The translations under genes and the position numbers were made by a program. From Gallibacterium anatis DSM 16844 = F 149 (GTDB lineage: Bacteria > Pseudomonadota > Gammaproteobacteria > Enterobacterales > Pasteurellaceae): 64,000 bases of DNA. The stretch spans positions 1-64,000 of the forward strand of contig NZ_KB903668.1 of assembly GCF_000379785.1 (NCBI RefSeq), given 5' to 3'. Under the pieces are notes generated by a model. That model was not told where the DNA came from and ran no database searches. It worked only from the letters and a program-made list of their open reading frames with translations. Shown here piece by piece: positions 26,024 through 35,404 of this stretch; positions within the stretch are counted from its first letter, which is position 1, and each line of letters begins with the position of its first letter.

Positions 26024-26376
26024 AATAAAACTAAACCTTCTAATAGAGGTGAAAAAAATAAGTCGGGTGCCTTGCGGGAAGCCTAAGCTTTCTGTTCCTG
26101 AAAAAACAGATGCCATGGGGCATTTTGACTCGCTACTTATTAAAAAAAGCGTTTCAGCTTTTTTATCTTTCTCCGGATCAATTCAAGGATGATTGATGGA
26201 GAGTAGATGAATTGCAAATAAATCACCATAGATTAATAATTCATTCACAATGAGGGCGGTATGGTACCGATTTTTATTAAAAAAGAAAGTGTTTTTTTAT
26301 ACAAATAATGCAATTTTTTATTTGCTTCTTGCAAAAAAATAGGGTGCTTGTCAGCACCCGATTCAATCATTAAGAT
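26024..26376 (-). promoter_or_regulatory. Long structured leader upstream of dat
   Basis: 353 bases lie between dat and deoD. On the minus strand the last 130 bases before dat can form several short hairpins: ATGCC-loop-GGCAT (near 26112-26125), CTGTT-loop-AACAG (near 26091-26108) and GAAAGC-loop-GCTTCC (near 26080-26095, overlapping the second). A 27-codon frame starting [10 protein letters not shown] (26123-26040) stops 16 bases before the dat ATG. The rest is AT-rich, with the deoD terminator at 26333-26359. This could be a regulatory leader; I do not recognise a known riboswitch. Confidence 0.4.
26333..26359 (-). terminator. Terminator of the deoCBD transcript
   Basis: On the minus strand GGGTGC-TGACAA-GCACCC is followed by TATTTTTTT, a compact rho-independent terminator 18 bases after the deoD stop. 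Confidence 0.9.
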
Positions 26377-27096
26377 TTATTGTTGATCGCCGATTAGAAC
26401 CGATTCCAATGCAATTTCGATCATATCATTGAAGGTTAATTGACGCTCTTCAGCGCTGGTCTGTTCTCCGGTACGGATATGATCGGAAACGGTGCAAATC
26501 GCCAATGCTTTTGCGCCATATTCCGCCGCCACCGCATAAATACCGGCAGCTTCCATTTCCACGCCAAGAATACCGTATTTTTCCATAACATCGAACATCT
26601 CAACATCCGGTGTATAGAACAAGTCAGCAGAGAAAAGATTACCGACACGCACTTTTGCCCCTTTCTGTTTTGCTGCCTGAACAGCTGCTTGCGTCATATC
26701 AAAATCAGCAATCGCCGCAAAATCATTATCTTTAAAGCGGATACGGTTGACTTTAGAATCAGTACAAGCCCCCAAGCCGATAATCACATCACGCACTTTC
26801 ACATCTTGACGCACTGCACCGCACGAACCGACACGAATAATTTTTTTCACGCCATATTCAGTGATCAACTCTTTGGCATAAATAGAACAGGAAGGAATGC
26901 CCATTCCGTGCCCCATCACCGAAATTTTACGACCTTTGTAAGTGCCGGTAAAACCAAGCATATTACGCACATTGGTCACTTCAACCGCATTTTCTAAAAA
27001 GGTTTCCGCAATGTATTTTGCACGCAGCGGATCGCCCGGCATCAATACAACATCTGCAAATGCACCATCAACCGCATTAATATGTGGAGTTGCCAT
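26377..27096 (-). CDS. deoD: Purine nucleoside phosphorylase, DeoD type
   Basis: Hexameric cytoplasmic phosphorylase of 239 residues that cleaves purine (deoxy)nucleosides to base and (deoxy)ribose-1-phosphate. Phosphate and nucleoside site motifs are [28 protein letters not shown] and [11 protein letters not shown], with the catalytic Asp in [11 protein letters not shown] chose the ATG at 27096 with AAGAGGAA upstream; this gives the E. coli length, while the frame runs 12 codons further. It is the last gene of the deo block. Confidence 0.95.
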   Translation of the reverse strand: MATPHINAVDGAFADVVLMPGDPLRAKYIAETFLENAVEVTNVRNMLGFTGTYKGRKISVMGHGMGIPSCSIYAKELITEYGVKKIIRVGSCGAVRQDVKVRDVIIGLGACTDSKVNRIRFKDNDFAAIADFDMTQAAVQAAKQKGAKVRVGNLFSADLFYTPDVEMFDVMEKYGILGVEMEAAGIYAVAAEYGAKALAICTVSDHIRTGEQTSAEERQLTFNDMIEIALESVLIGDQQ

Positions 27097-27112
27097 ATTT
27101 AATTTCCTCTTA

Positions 27113-28345
27113 TTATTTATTTTCAAAATCAATCATTGCTGTACCATAATCCATTGCACTCAACCCAAAATAATTCGCAATGGTCTGCCCAATATCGGCA
27201 AAAGTTTCACGTTTACCGAAAGATTGTTTTGGCACATTTGCACCGTATAAAAGCACCGGGATATGTTCACGAGTATGATCGGTACCGCTCCAAGTCGGAT
27301 CACAACCGTGATCGGCAGTAATAATCAACAGATCATCACCGCTAACCAATTTGAGCAGTTCCGGCAAACGTTTATCGAAATATTCCAATGCGGATGCATA
27401 TCCTGCTACATTACGGCGATGACCGAAATCAGAGTCAAAATTGACAAAGTTAGTAAAAACAATGGTTTTATCACCGGCAGCTCGAACCTCTTCTAAAGTG
27501 CGGTCAAACAGCTCCTCCAAGCCGGTTGCCTTAATTTTACGGGTAATCCCTGTGTGAGCATAAATATCGGCAATTTTACCGATTGACACCACTTCACCCT
27601 GCTTTTCATCAACTAATTTTTGTAATACCGTTGCTGAAGGCGGTTCAATAGAGTAATCGTGACGATTTCCGGTACGTTGAAAATTACCTGCTTTATCGCC
27701 GATAAATGGACGCGCAATGACACGACCGATATTGTAACCTTCCAACTCTTCACGCACTAAATGGCAAAGTTCATATAATTTTTCCAAGCCGAAAGTCTCT
27801 TCGTGGCAAGCAATTTGGAATACAGAGTCAGCAGAGGTGTAAAAAATCGGTTTGCCGGTACGCATATGCTCTTCACCCAACTGATCCAAAATAACAGTAC
27901 CGGATGAATGACAATTGCCTAAATAGCCCGGAATGCCTGATTTTTCTACAATACGATCTAATAACTCCTGTGGAAATGAATTTTCGTGTTTTGGGAAATA
28001 GCCCCAATCAAATAACACCGGCACACCGGCAATCTCCCAGTGACCGGACGGAGTATCTTTACCGGATGAAATCTCTTTTGCATAAGCATAACCGCCGATA
28101 ATTTCCGCATTTTCATCCAAACCTGCCGGAAATGTTCCGCACGACTCTTTCGCTGCCAAACCTAGCCCTAATTTAGTCAAATTCGGCACGTTCAATACGC
28201 CTTCACGCCCTTCATTCGCCAATCCGTCAGCACAACGTTGTGCAATATGACCCAAAGTATTAGAACCGGCATCACCAAATTTATCGGCATCTTCCGCCGC
28301 TCCGATACCGAAAGAATCTAACATCATAATAAATACACGTTTCAT
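27113..28345 (-). CDS. deoB: Phosphopentomutase
   Basis: Converts (deoxy)ribose 1-phosphate to the 5-phosphate, linking nucleoside phosphorylases to DeoC. 410 residues in the alkaline-phosphatase superfamily. Manganese-binding motifs are [26 protein letters not shown] at the N-terminus and [27 protein letters not shown] near residue 335, which also has the conserved histidines. The ribosome site AGAGGG precedes the ATG. It overlaps nothing and sits 16 bases before deoD and 29 after deoC. Confidence 0.96.
   Translation of the reverse strand: MKRVFIMMLDSFGIGAAEDADKFGDAGSNTLGHIAQRCADGLANEGREGVLNVPNLTKLGLGLAAKESCGTFPAGLDENAEIIGGYAYAKEISSGKDTPSGHWEIAGVPVLFDWGYFPKHENSFPQELLDRIVEKSGIPGYLGNCHSSGTVILDQLGEEHMRTGKPIFYTSADSVFQIACHEETFGLEKLYELCHLVREELEGYNIGRVIARPFIGDKAGNFQRTGNRHDYSIEPPSATVLQKLVDEKQGEVVSIGKIADIYAHTGITRKIKATGLEELFDRTLEEVRAAGDKTIVFTNFVNFDSDFGHRRNVAGYASALEYFDKRLPELLKLVSGDDLLIITADHGCDPTWSGTDHTREHIPVLLYGANVPKQSFGKRETFADIGQTIANYFGLSAMDYGTAMIDFENK
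27495..27508 (+). repeat. Haemophilus-type DNA uptake signal sequence
   Basis: AAAGTGCGGTCAAA contains the nine-base core AAGTGCGGT with the AT-rich flank typical of the Hin-subtype uptake signal of Pasteurellaceae. It lies inside deoB. Confidence 0.6.
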
Positions 28346-28374
28346 AATATCCCTCTTTCTTTTGATTATGATGA

Positions 28375-29154
28375 TTAATAACCGGCACGCGCCGCAGTTG
28401 TCTTCTCACCCAAAGTTGCTAATAAATTATTTAATAGCCCTGAAGCACCAAAACGGAAATGACGCGGTGTAAGCCACTGTTCACCGAACAAATCTGCTGC
28501 AAGTTGTAAATATTGCTGTGCCTCTTCAGCGGTACGAACACCACCTGCTGCTTTAAAGCCGACGCGATCTTGGACAGCTAAATCACGAATAGTTTCCAAC
28601 ATCACTTTTGCCGCATCCAAAGTGGCATTAACTGCCACTTTTCCGGTTGAGGTTTTGATAAAATCGGCACCGGCAAGGATAGCAATTTCAGACGCTTTAC
28701 GAATCAATTCCGCTGTTTTTAACTCTCCGCTTTCGATAATTACTTTGAGCAATTTATCACCGCACGCCTGTTTACACGCTTTCACCAACTCTGCGCCAGT
28801 TTTCTCATCACCTGCCATCAAAGCGCGATATGGGAAAACAACATCCACTTCATCTGCGCCGGCTTTAATTGCCGCTTCAGTTTCGGATCTCGCCAATTCG
28901 ATATCGGCTGCGCCTTGTGGAAAGTTCGTTACCGTTGCCACTTTCACTTGTGGATAACCGAGCTGTTGCAATCTTGTTTTTGCAGTTTGAATAAATGGTG
29001 GATAAATACAAACCGCAGCAGTCTGCCCGATGCTATTTTGTTCTTTATCACAAAGTGAGATCACAATTTCATCTGTATCATCCGTGTTTAATGTTGTTAA
29101 ATCCATTAAGGATAGGGCTAATTCAGCCGCTTGAGTAAGAGTAAGCATTGTCAT
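28375..29154 (-). CDS. deoC: Deoxyribose-phosphate aldolase
   Basis: Class I aldolase of 259 residues that splits 2-deoxyribose 5-phosphate to acetaldehyde and glyceraldehyde 3-phosphate. The Schiff-base lysine is in [10 protein letters not shown], with [12 protein letters not shown] and [14 protein letters not shown] completing the active site. Two ATGs are possible; the first (29154) has GGAAG close by, the second (29148) lies two codons on. It opens the deoC-deoB-deoD block and follows nupC on the same strand, giving a complete nucleoside uptake and salvage set. Confidence 0.95.
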   Translation of the reverse strand: MTMLTLTQAAELALSLMDLTTLNTDDTDEIVISLCDKEQNSIGQTAAVCIYPPFIQTAKTRLQQLGYPQVKVATVTNFPQGAADIELARSETEAAIKAGADEVDVVFPYRALMAGDEKTGAELVKACKQACGDKLLKVIIESGELKTAELIRKASEIAILAGADFIKTSTGKVAVNATLDAAKVMLETIRDLAVQDRVGFKAAGGVRTAEEAQQYLQLAADLFGEQWLTPRHFRFGASGLLNNLLATLGEKTTAARAGY

Positions 29155-29203
29155 AATTCTTCCTTTTTTAGAAAAGCAAACGTTTTCTATCCCCTAATAA
29201 CAG

Positions 29204-29233
29204 AACACCACGACAAATTGCCGTGGTGTTTTA
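29204..29233. terminator. Hairpin between nupC and deoC
   Basis: A 9-bp stem (AACACCACG with CGTGGTGTT) lies between nupC and deoC. The T run follows on the plus strand rather than on the minus strand where both genes lie, so it may attenuate rather than fully separate the two transcripts. Confidence 0.5.
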
Positions 29234-29257
29234 CTGTGCATTATTCTAGCACAATTA

Positions 29258-30529
29258 CTATCCCATTAATACAGGTCCAACCAAACCGATAAATAACCCT
29301 GCAATTGCCGCACTCATTAAGTTGGAGAGGGAACCGGCAATAACCGCTTTAATTCCAAGTCGAGCAATATCCTTACGGCGATTCGGTGCCATTGTACCCA
29401 AACCACCGATTAAAATCGCAATTGAGCTGAAGTTAGCGAAACCGCAAAGCGCGAAAGTAATAATCGCTTTCGTTTTTTCCGCCAAGACTATCGAAGAGTC
29501 AGGAGAAAGATATTTAACGAAATCGACGTAAGCAACGAATTCATTCAATACCAATTTTTCACCAATCATTGCACCGGCAATTTCAGCTTCATTCCAAGGT
29601 ACGCCGATCACCCAAGCTAACGGACGGAACACCCAACCAAGAATAGTTTGTAGATTAAGCTCACCATAACCGAACCAACCGCCAACTCCGCCGATAATAC
29701 CGTTCAATAATGCGATTAACGCAATGAAAGCAAGTAACATCGCACCAACGTTCATCGCCAACTGCATACCTGAAGAAGCACCCATTGCCGCCGCATCAAG
29801 CACATTGGATGGTTTTTCATCCACATCGTTTGCTTTCAATTCATCATTGGTTTTTTCAGTTTGTGGGAATAGGATTTTTGCGAATAATAATCCGCCCGGT
29901 GCCGCCATAAATGATGCTGCGATCAAATACGGAAGCGGCACGCCCATTTGTGCATAACCGATCATTACTGAACCGGCAACAGAAGCCAATCCACCACACA
30001 TAATCGCAAACAATTCAGATTGTGTCATTGTGGCAATATACGGACGCACGATTAATGGCGCTTCGGTTTGCCCTACGAAAATATTGGCTGCGGCAGACAT
30101 AGACTCAGTTTTAGACGTACCAAGAATTTTTTGGAGGAAACCACCGATTAAGCGGATAACCCATTGCATAATGCCTAAATAGTAAAGCACAGAAATTAAA
30201 GAGGCGAAGAAAACGATTGCCGGCAAGACCCGGAAAGCAAAAATAAAGCCGCCACCGCCAAACAACTCAAACATTTTATCGCTGACCAAACCACCGAAAA
30301 GGAAGCTAATTCCTTCATTACCGTATGCAATAACTTTGTTCACAGCTTCTGCCGCACCGAGCAATGCTTGACGCCCTAACTCCGAATAAAGCACCAATGC
30401 GCCGATACCGATTTGAATTAAGAATGCGCCACCGACCGTTCTAAGACTGATCGCTCTGCGATTATTTGATAATAGAAAGGCAATTGCCAATAACACAACA
30501 ATGCCGATAATACTCATAAGTGAGTCCAT
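29258..30529 (-). CDS. nupC: Nucleoside transporter, NupC/CNT family
   Basis: Inner-membrane concentrative nucleoside transporter of 423 residues, driven by protons or sodium. CNT signatures are [44 protein letters not shown] (nucleoside-binding), [17 protein letters not shown], and the C-terminal [19 protein letters not shown]. About ten helices. An AGGGG site lies six bases before the ATG. It supplies the substrates of deoD, deoB and deoC immediately downstream. Confidence 0.94.
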   Translation of the reverse strand: MDSLMSIIGIVVLLAIAFLLSNNRRAISLRTVGGAFLIQIGIGALVLYSELGRQALLGAAEAVNKVIAYGNEGISFLFGGLVSDKMFELFGGGGFIFAFRVLPAIVFFASLISVLYYLGIMQWVIRLIGGFLQKILGTSKTESMSAAANIFVGQTEAPLIVRPYIATMTQSELFAIMCGGLASVAGSVMIGYAQMGVPLPYLIAASFMAAPGGLLFAKILFPQTEKTNDELKANDVDEKPSNVLDAAAMGASSGMQLAMNVGAMLLAFIALIALLNGIIGGVGGWFGYGELNLQTILGWVFRPLAWVIGVPWNEAEIAGAMIGEKLVLNEFVAYVDFVKYLSPDSSIVLAEKTKAIITFALCGFANFSSIAILIGGLGTMAPNRRKDIARLGIKAVIAGSLSNLMSAAIAGLFIGLVGPVLMG

Positions 30530-30840
30530 AACTACCCCTAATTGGAAAATGGCTATTAATTGATAGAAGAAACCCTCAAGTTATCCCATAGCATCAAATA
30601 TTCTCTACCTTAGGATAAACGCTGATAACTATACCTTTTTTCTGAAAAATTTGCTGAAAAAATTGTAAAAATGAGAACGGAATCGATTACTTAAAGCACA
30701 TTTTTATCATTTAGCCGAATTTTTTATAACAAAAAAATTTTTCTTGTTCGCTTTATCTACTGAAAAATACATTCGTTTCACTATTTACTTTTTACAATGT
30801 ACTACTATAATAGTGCAAAATTTTTATCGGAGAACAGATT
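30530..30840. other. Divergent regulatory region between nupC and tyrP
   Basis: 311 AT-rich bases without a gene. The tyrP side contains a plausible promoter ending at 30811 and a GGAGAA ribosome site. I searched for CRP and TyrR boxes and saw none that fit well. No RNA gene or repeat is apparent. Confidence 0.6.
30785..30811 (+). promoter_or_regulatory. Putative tyrP promoter
   Basis: A perfect -10 hexamer TATAAT (30806-30811) is preceded at 15 bases by TTTACT (30785-30790), a fair -35. The start of tyrP follows at 30841 after a GGAGAA site, giving a short leader. Confidence 0.45.
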
Positions 30841-32094
30841 ATGAACCAAAAAATTCCTTCCTTACTTGGTGGTGCAATGATTATCGCCGGAACGGCAATC
30901 GGCGCCGGAATGTTTGCCAACCCGACCGCGACCGCCGGCTTATGGTTTGTCGGCTCAATTCTTGCGTTAATCTATACTTGGTTCTGTATGACCACCTCCG
31001 GATTAATGATTTTAGAAGCCAACTTGCATTATCCGACAGGGGCGAGTTTTAGTACTATCGTAAAAGATTTACTTGGCAATAGTATGAACATTATCAATAG
31101 TTTATCGCTTGTGTTCGTGCTATATATTTTAACTTACGCCTATATCACTTCAGGTGGCGGCATTACAGAAAATCTGCTTAATCAACTGCTTACCACCGAC
31201 AGCAATGCAGTCGAATTGGGAAGAAGTTACGGCTCATTAATTTTCTGCTTAATTCTTGCCGCATTTGTTTGGTTATCCACTAAAGCGGTAGACCGTTTTA
31301 CCACTGTGTTAATTTTTGGTATGGTCGTTGCTTTTTTCCTTTCCACCACCGGCTTATTAACTTCAGTAAAAACTGAAGTTTTATTCAATACCATTGCCCA
31401 AGGTGAGCAAAGTTATCTCCCTTATCTACTTGCAGCGCTGCCGGTCTGCTTGGTCTCTTTCGGCTTTCACGGCAACGTACCGAGTTTAGTCAAATATTAT
31501 GATCGCGATGGTCAACGCGTACAGAAAGCGATCATTTTAGGCACATTAATCGCATTGTTGATTTATGTTTTATGGCAGTTGGCGATTCAAGGCAATTTGC
31601 CTCGTCAGGAATTTGCACCGGTTATCGAAAAAGATGGTGATATTGCCGCATTGCTCGGCGCTTTAAATAAATATATTCAAACAGAATATATGGCGGTTAT
31701 TCTAAACTTCTTTGCCTATATGGCGATTGCCAGTTCATTCCTCGGTGTGACTTTAGGGCTGTTTGATTACATCGCCGATCTGTTTAAATTTGATGACAGC
31801 ATTAGCGGCAGAACAAAGACAACCTTAATTACTTTCTTACCGCCGTTATTACTCAGTTTGCAATTTCCGTTCGGTTTCGTGATTGCAATCGGCTATGCCG
31901 GTTTAGCGGCAACCATTTGGGCAGCCATTGTGCCGGCATTATTGGCACGTGCTTGCCGCAAAAAATTTCCGGATCAAAACTATACCGTATTCGGTGGCAA
32001 TTTTATGATTTACTTCATCATTCTGTTCGGTGTGTTAAATATCATCGCACAATTAGCCGCTCGTTTCGGTTATTTACCTGTATTTAAAGGTTAA
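30841..32094 (+). CDS. tyrP: Tyrosine-type aromatic amino acid transporter, HAAAP family
   Basis: Inner-membrane permease of 417 residues and about 11 helices. The N-terminus LLGGAMIIAGTAIGAGMFANPTATAG is diagnostic of the HAAAP family (TyrP, Mtr, TnaB). SFGFHGNVPSLVKYY is the conserved central loop. Proton-coupled uptake of tyrosine is the likeliest role; tryptophan cannot be excluded from sequence. GGAGAA lies upstream of the ATG. Its stop overlaps the start of the methyltransferase gene by one base. Confidence 0.88.
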   Translation: MNQKIPSLLGGAMIIAGTAIGAGMFANPTATAGLWFVGSILALIYTWFCMTTSGLMILEANLHYPTGASFSTIVKDLLGNSMNIINSLSLVFVLYILTYAYITSGGGITENLLNQLLTTDSNAVELGRSYGSLIFCLILAAFVWLSTKAVDRFTTVLIFGMVVAFFLSTTGLLTSVKTEVLFNTIAQGEQSYLPYLLAALPVCLVSFGFHGNVPSLVKYYDRDGQRVQKAIILGTLIALLIYVLWQLAIQGNLPRQEFAPVIEKDGDIAALLGALNKYIQTEYMAVILNFFAYMAIASSFLGVTLGLFDYIADLFKFDDSISGRTKTTLITFLPPLLLSLQFPFGFVIAIGYAGLAATIWAAIVPALLARACRKKFPDQNYTVFGGNFMIYFIILFGVLNIIAQLAARFGYLPVFKG

Positions 32095-32849
32095 TGATGC
32101 GGACCAGTATTTATGATCAAGCGGATTTTTTCGAGTTATATCAAAAACTGCGGAAAAATCCGATTAGCTTGAATGAAATTGTCGAAAAACCGACTATGTT
32201 TGCAATGGTTGGGGATGTTCGCAACAAATCTATCCTTGATCTCGGTTGTGGCACCGGTTCACATTTATTGCACTATCTACAGCAAGGTGCTAAACAGGTC
32301 ATCGGCATCGATTTATCGACCAAAATGCTGGAACAAGCGGCTAAAAATCTTAAAAGTGCCGGATTTAACACCGATCAATTTAAGTTGTTCGCCGGCGCAA
32401 TGCAGGATTTATCACAATACACCGATCAACAATTTGATATTGTTACCAGTTCTTTCGCTTTTCACTATATCGAAGATTTTTCTGCGCTATTGCGACAAAT
32501 TTACGCAAGATTGCAACCGAACGGATACCTTGTCTTTTCCCAAGAACACCCGATTGTCACTTGCTATCAAGGCGGAGATCGTTGGTTAAAAGATGAAAAT
32601 AAGCAGCAAATTGCCTATCGCCTCAACTTTTATCGTGATGAGGGAGAACGGCAACGAAATTGGTTTAAACAACCGTTTAAAACTTATCATCGCACCGTAT
32701 CCACCATTGTAAATGATCTGATTAATAACGGATTTCAAATAGCACAATTACAAGAACCGATGCTTGCCGATCAGCCGCAATGGCATCAAGAGTTTAAAGA
32801 TCTGCAACATCGCCCGGTGCTTTTATTTGTAAAGGCGATAAAACAATAA
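32094..32849 (+). CDS. Class I SAM-dependent methyltransferase
   Basis: Cytoplasmic methyltransferase of 251 residues with unknown substrate. SAM-binding motif I is ILDLGCGTGSHLLHYLQQGA (residues about 44-63), motif II has IGIDLS, and the post-motifs follow at FDIVTSSFAFHYIEDF. The acceptor region (WFKQPFKTYHRTVSTIVNDLI) resembles small-molecule methyltransferases of the BioC/UbiE type. It starts within the tyrP stop codon, so it is translationally coupled; a functional link to tyrosine uptake is not evident. Two adjacent ATGs are possible. Confidence 0.82.
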   Translation: MMRTSIYDQADFFELYQKLRKNPISLNEIVEKPTMFAMVGDVRNKSILDLGCGTGSHLLHYLQQGAKQVIGIDLSTKMLEQAAKNLKSAGFNTDQFKLFAGAMQDLSQYTDQQFDIVTSSFAFHYIEDFSALLRQIYARLQPNGYLVFSQEHPIVTCYQGGDRWLKDENKQQIAYRLNFYRDEGERQRNWFKQPFKTYHRTVSTIVNDLINNGFQIAQLQEPMLADQPQWHQEFKDLQHRPVLLFVKAIKQ

Positions 32850-32955
32850 ACATTACTGAGAATTTAAAATTTCTGCCAAATTTCGCAAGAAAAAACTTGC
32901 ATAATCAAAAAAAATCGCATAGTTTAAACAAAGTTTTTCAATTAGGATTAAGCAA

Positions 32956-33003
32956 ATGTTATTTATTCGTTACTCTCATCATCACCATCACGCTACTGAA
33001 TAA
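32956..33003 (+). CDS. hisL: his operon leader peptide
   Basis: A 15-codon frame reads MLFIRYSHHHHHATE with five consecutive histidine codons. It lies 125 bases before hisG and just upstream of an attenuator terminator. Ribosome stalling at the His codons when charged histidyl-tRNA is scarce should favour antitermination. Shorter than the enterobacterial version with seven His, but the logic is identical. Confidence 0.93.
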   Translation: MLFIRYSHHHHHATE

Positions 33004-33064
33004 TCTTTCAGGCGTTTGGTATTGCTTGGAAGGTTCAACTTCCGAGAGTACGAATTTCAGTTAC

Positions 33065-33095
33065 ACCCTTCGGAAGTGATTTCGAAGGGTTTTTT
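33065..33095 (+). terminator. his operon attenuator
   Basis: ACCCTTCG (33065-33072) pairs with CGAAGGGT (33083-33090), followed by five T. It lies 61 bases after the leader peptide stop and 34 before hisG. The segment 33029-33060 contains GGTTCAACTTCCGAGAG, which could form the competing structure. Confidence 0.92.
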
Positions 33096-33128
33096 AATAT
33101 TTAACAAATAGAAAAAGGAAATTACACA

Positions 33129-34028
33129 ATGTCAGATAAATCTCGTTTACGCATCGCCATGCAGAAATCAGGTCGTTTAAGTAAAGAATCACAAGAATTA
33201 CTCAAACAATGTGGGGTAAAAATTAATTTAAATGAACAACGTTTAATCGCTTACGCAGAAAATTTACCGATAGATATTTTGCGTGTTCGTGATGATGATA
33301 TTCCCGGATTAGTTTTCGATGGCGTGGTCGATCTCGGTATTATCGGTGAAAATGTACTGGAAGAAGAAGAACTTAGACGCCTATCCAGCGGCGATGAAGC
33401 CAATTATAAAATGTTGACTCGTCTTGATTTCGGTGGCTGCCGTTTATCATTAGCTGTGCCTCAAGATGCAGAATATAACGGACCGGAATCGTTGAATAAT
33501 ATGCGTATCGCCACTTCTTATCCACAGTTATTGAAACGTTTTATGAATGAACGAGGCTTAAAATTCAAAAGCTGTTTATTGAACGGCTCAGTTGAAGTAG
33601 CGCCTCGTGCCGGATTAGCCGATGCCATTTGCGATTTGGTTTCTACCGGTGCGACACTTGAAGCGAACGGATTACGTGAAGTCGATGTTATTTATCGTTC
33701 AAAATCCTGCTTAATTCAACAAACCGGTACTTTAGATCCGGCAAAACAGCAATTAATCGATAAATTATTAACTCGTATTCAAGGCGTAATGCAGGCGAGA
33801 GAATCTAAATACATTATGTTGCACGCGCCTAAGAGCAAATTAAAAGAGGTTGTCGCTTTATTGCCGGGGGTTGAAGATCCGACTATTCTACCGTTAGCAA
33901 ACGAGGATGATCGTGTAGCACTCCATATGGTGAGCCAAGAAAATCTCTTCTGGGAAACAATGGAGCAATTAAAAGCGGTCGGCGCAAGCTCCATTCTGGT
34001 ATTACCAATCGAAAAAATGATGAATTAA
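33129..34028 (+). CDS. hisG: ATP phosphoribosyltransferase
   Basis: First enzyme of histidine synthesis; joins ATP and PRPP and is feedback-inhibited by histidine. 299 residues, the long form with a C-terminal ACT-like regulatory domain ([21 protein letters not shown] onward). Catalytic blocks include [34 protein letters not shown] and the PRPP loop [20 protein letters not shown] lies before the ATG. It is preceded by hisL and its attenuator, so histidine controls both expression and activity. Confidence 0.96.
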   Translation: MSDKSRLRIAMQKSGRLSKESQELLKQCGVKINLNEQRLIAYAENLPIDILRVRDDDIPGLVFDGVVDLGIIGENVLEEEELRRLSSGDEANYKMLTRLDFGGCRLSLAVPQDAEYNGPESLNNMRIATSYPQLLKRFMNERGLKFKSCLLNGSVEVAPRAGLADAICDLVSTGATLEANGLREVDVIYRSKSCLIQQTGTLDPAKQQLIDKLLTRIQGVMQARESKYIMLHAPKSKLKEVVALLPGVEDPTILPLANEDDRVALHMVSQENLFWETMEQLKAVGASSILVLPIEKMMN

Positions 34029-34037
34029 GGAATCGTT

Positions 34038-35324
34038 ATGAAGACGCTTATTTGGAATAATTTAGATCAACAACAACACCGCCAAGCAATGCAACGCCCG
34101 GCTATCGGTAGTTCAAAAACAATTCAAGCGGCAGTGGATGAAATCCGTGAATTAGTGCTTTCTCAAGGCGATGCGGCGCTGTTTCAACTCAATGAACGTT
34201 TCGATAAAGTTAAATTAACCCAGCTAAAAGTAAGCAAACAACAGATTGCTGAAGCTGCAGATCGCATTGCACCACCATTAAAACAGGCAATTCAGACCGC
34301 ACAACGAAATATTGCAACTTTTCATCAGGCACAAAAACCACAACCTGTTGATTTAGAAACACAAGCCGGCGTTCGTTGCCAAGTATTAACTCGCCCTATC
34401 AATAAAGTCGGGCTTTATATTCCGGGTGGTTCCGCACCGCTGTTTTCAACGGTATTAATGCTGGCAACACCGGCAAAAATTGCCGGTTGTCGACAAATCA
34501 TTCTGTGTTCTCCACCACCTATCACCGATGAAATTCTCTATGCTGCCTCTTTGTGCGGTGTAGAAACCATTTATCAGGTGGGCGGTGCTCAAGCGGTAAT
34601 GGCAATGGCATTCGGTACCGAGTCGATTCCGAAAGTGGATAAAATTTTTGGTCCGGGAAATGCTTTTGTGACTGAAGCAAAACGTCAAGTTAGCCAAGAT
34701 CCTAACGGTGCTGCTATTGATATGCAGGCTGGGCCTTCAGAAGTATTGGTTATCGCTGATGAATTTGCTAATCCGGAATTTGTGGCAGCAGATCTGTTAT
34801 CACAGGCAGAACACGGTGCTGACTCTCAAGTTATCTTGGTTACCACCAGTGAAACATTGGCACAGCAGACAGAATTGGCAATTCAACGCCAGCTTGCACA
34901 GCTGCCGCGTGCGGAAACGGCTGAAAAAGCGTTATCACACAGTCGTATTATTTTGGCACAGGATTTAGCGCAATGTGTTGAAATCAGTAATGATTATGCG
35001 CCTGAACACTTAATTGTTCAGGTGAAAGAGGCAAGAGCCTTATTGCCGCAGTTGGATAACGCCGGTTCAATTTTCTTAGGTGCGTATTCACCGGAAAGTA
35101 TGGGTGATTATGCCTCCGGCACCAACCACGTTTTACCAACCTATGGTTATAGCAAAACCAGCTCCAGTCTTGGTTTGGCGGACTTTAGTAAACGAATGAC
35201 CGTTCAGGAGTTAACGCCGCAAGGCTTCTTAGATCTTGCGCAAACCGTTGAATTAATGGCAGAAGCAGAACAGTTACAAGCACATAAAAATGCCGTTACC
35301 TTAAGATGTAACAGCTTAAAATAA
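34038..35324 (+). CDS. hisD: Histidinol dehydrogenase
   Basis: Zinc enzyme that performs the last two oxidations from histidinol to histidine. 428 residues. The signature [24 protein letters not shown] is followed by [32 protein letters not shown], the zinc/catalytic SQAEHG, and [11 protein letters not shown]. It lies nine bases after hisG. The operon stops here at a terminator; hisC, B, H, A, F and I are not in the window, unlike the contiguous operon of H. influenzae. Confidence 0.96.
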   Translation: MKTLIWNNLDQQQHRQAMQRPAIGSSKTIQAAVDEIRELVLSQGDAALFQLNERFDKVKLTQLKVSKQQIAEAADRIAPPLKQAIQTAQRNIATFHQAQKPQPVDLETQAGVRCQVLTRPINKVGLYIPGGSAPLFSTVLMLATPAKIAGCRQIILCSPPPITDEILYAASLCGVETIYQVGGAQAVMAMAFGTESIPKVDKIFGPGNAFVTEAKRQVSQDPNGAAIDMQAGPSEVLVIADEFANPEFVAADLLSQAEHGADSQVILVTTSETLAQQTELAIQRQLAQLPRAETAEKALSHSRIILAQDLAQCVEISNDYAPEHLIVQVKEARALLPQLDNAGSIFLGAYSPESMGDYASGTNHVLPTYGYSKTSSSLGLADFSKRMTVQELTPQGFLDLAQTVELMAEAEQLQAHKNAVTLRCNSLK

Positions 35325-35343
35325 GCAAATCTTAAGCAAATAA

Positions 35344-35380
35344 AAAGCGGGCAAATCCATCAAAATGCCCGCTTTACTTT
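35344..35380. terminator. Terminator between hisD and the DppA/HbpA gene
   Basis: AAAGCGGGCA (35344-35353) pairs with TGCCCGCTTT (35366-35375). The flanking A and T runs make it suitable for both converging transcripts. Confidence 0.88.
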
Positions 35381-35404
35381 TGTGTTTTCTAAATTTTTTA
35401 AATT

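Noticed and set aside
26024..26116. 31-residue N-terminal extension of Dat
   Set aside because: The residues do not resemble Dat family N-termini, and the [10 protein letters not shown] start gives the expected length; the segment is better read as mRNA leader.
26440..26997. 185-residue plus-strand frame
   Set aside because: Antisense shadow of deoD, which is certain from its motifs; the predicted protein has no recognisable features.
32897..33079. 60-residue plus-strand frame upstream of hisG
   Set aside because: It spans the his leader and attenuator in another frame; the 15-codon hisL with its histidine run explains the sequence.
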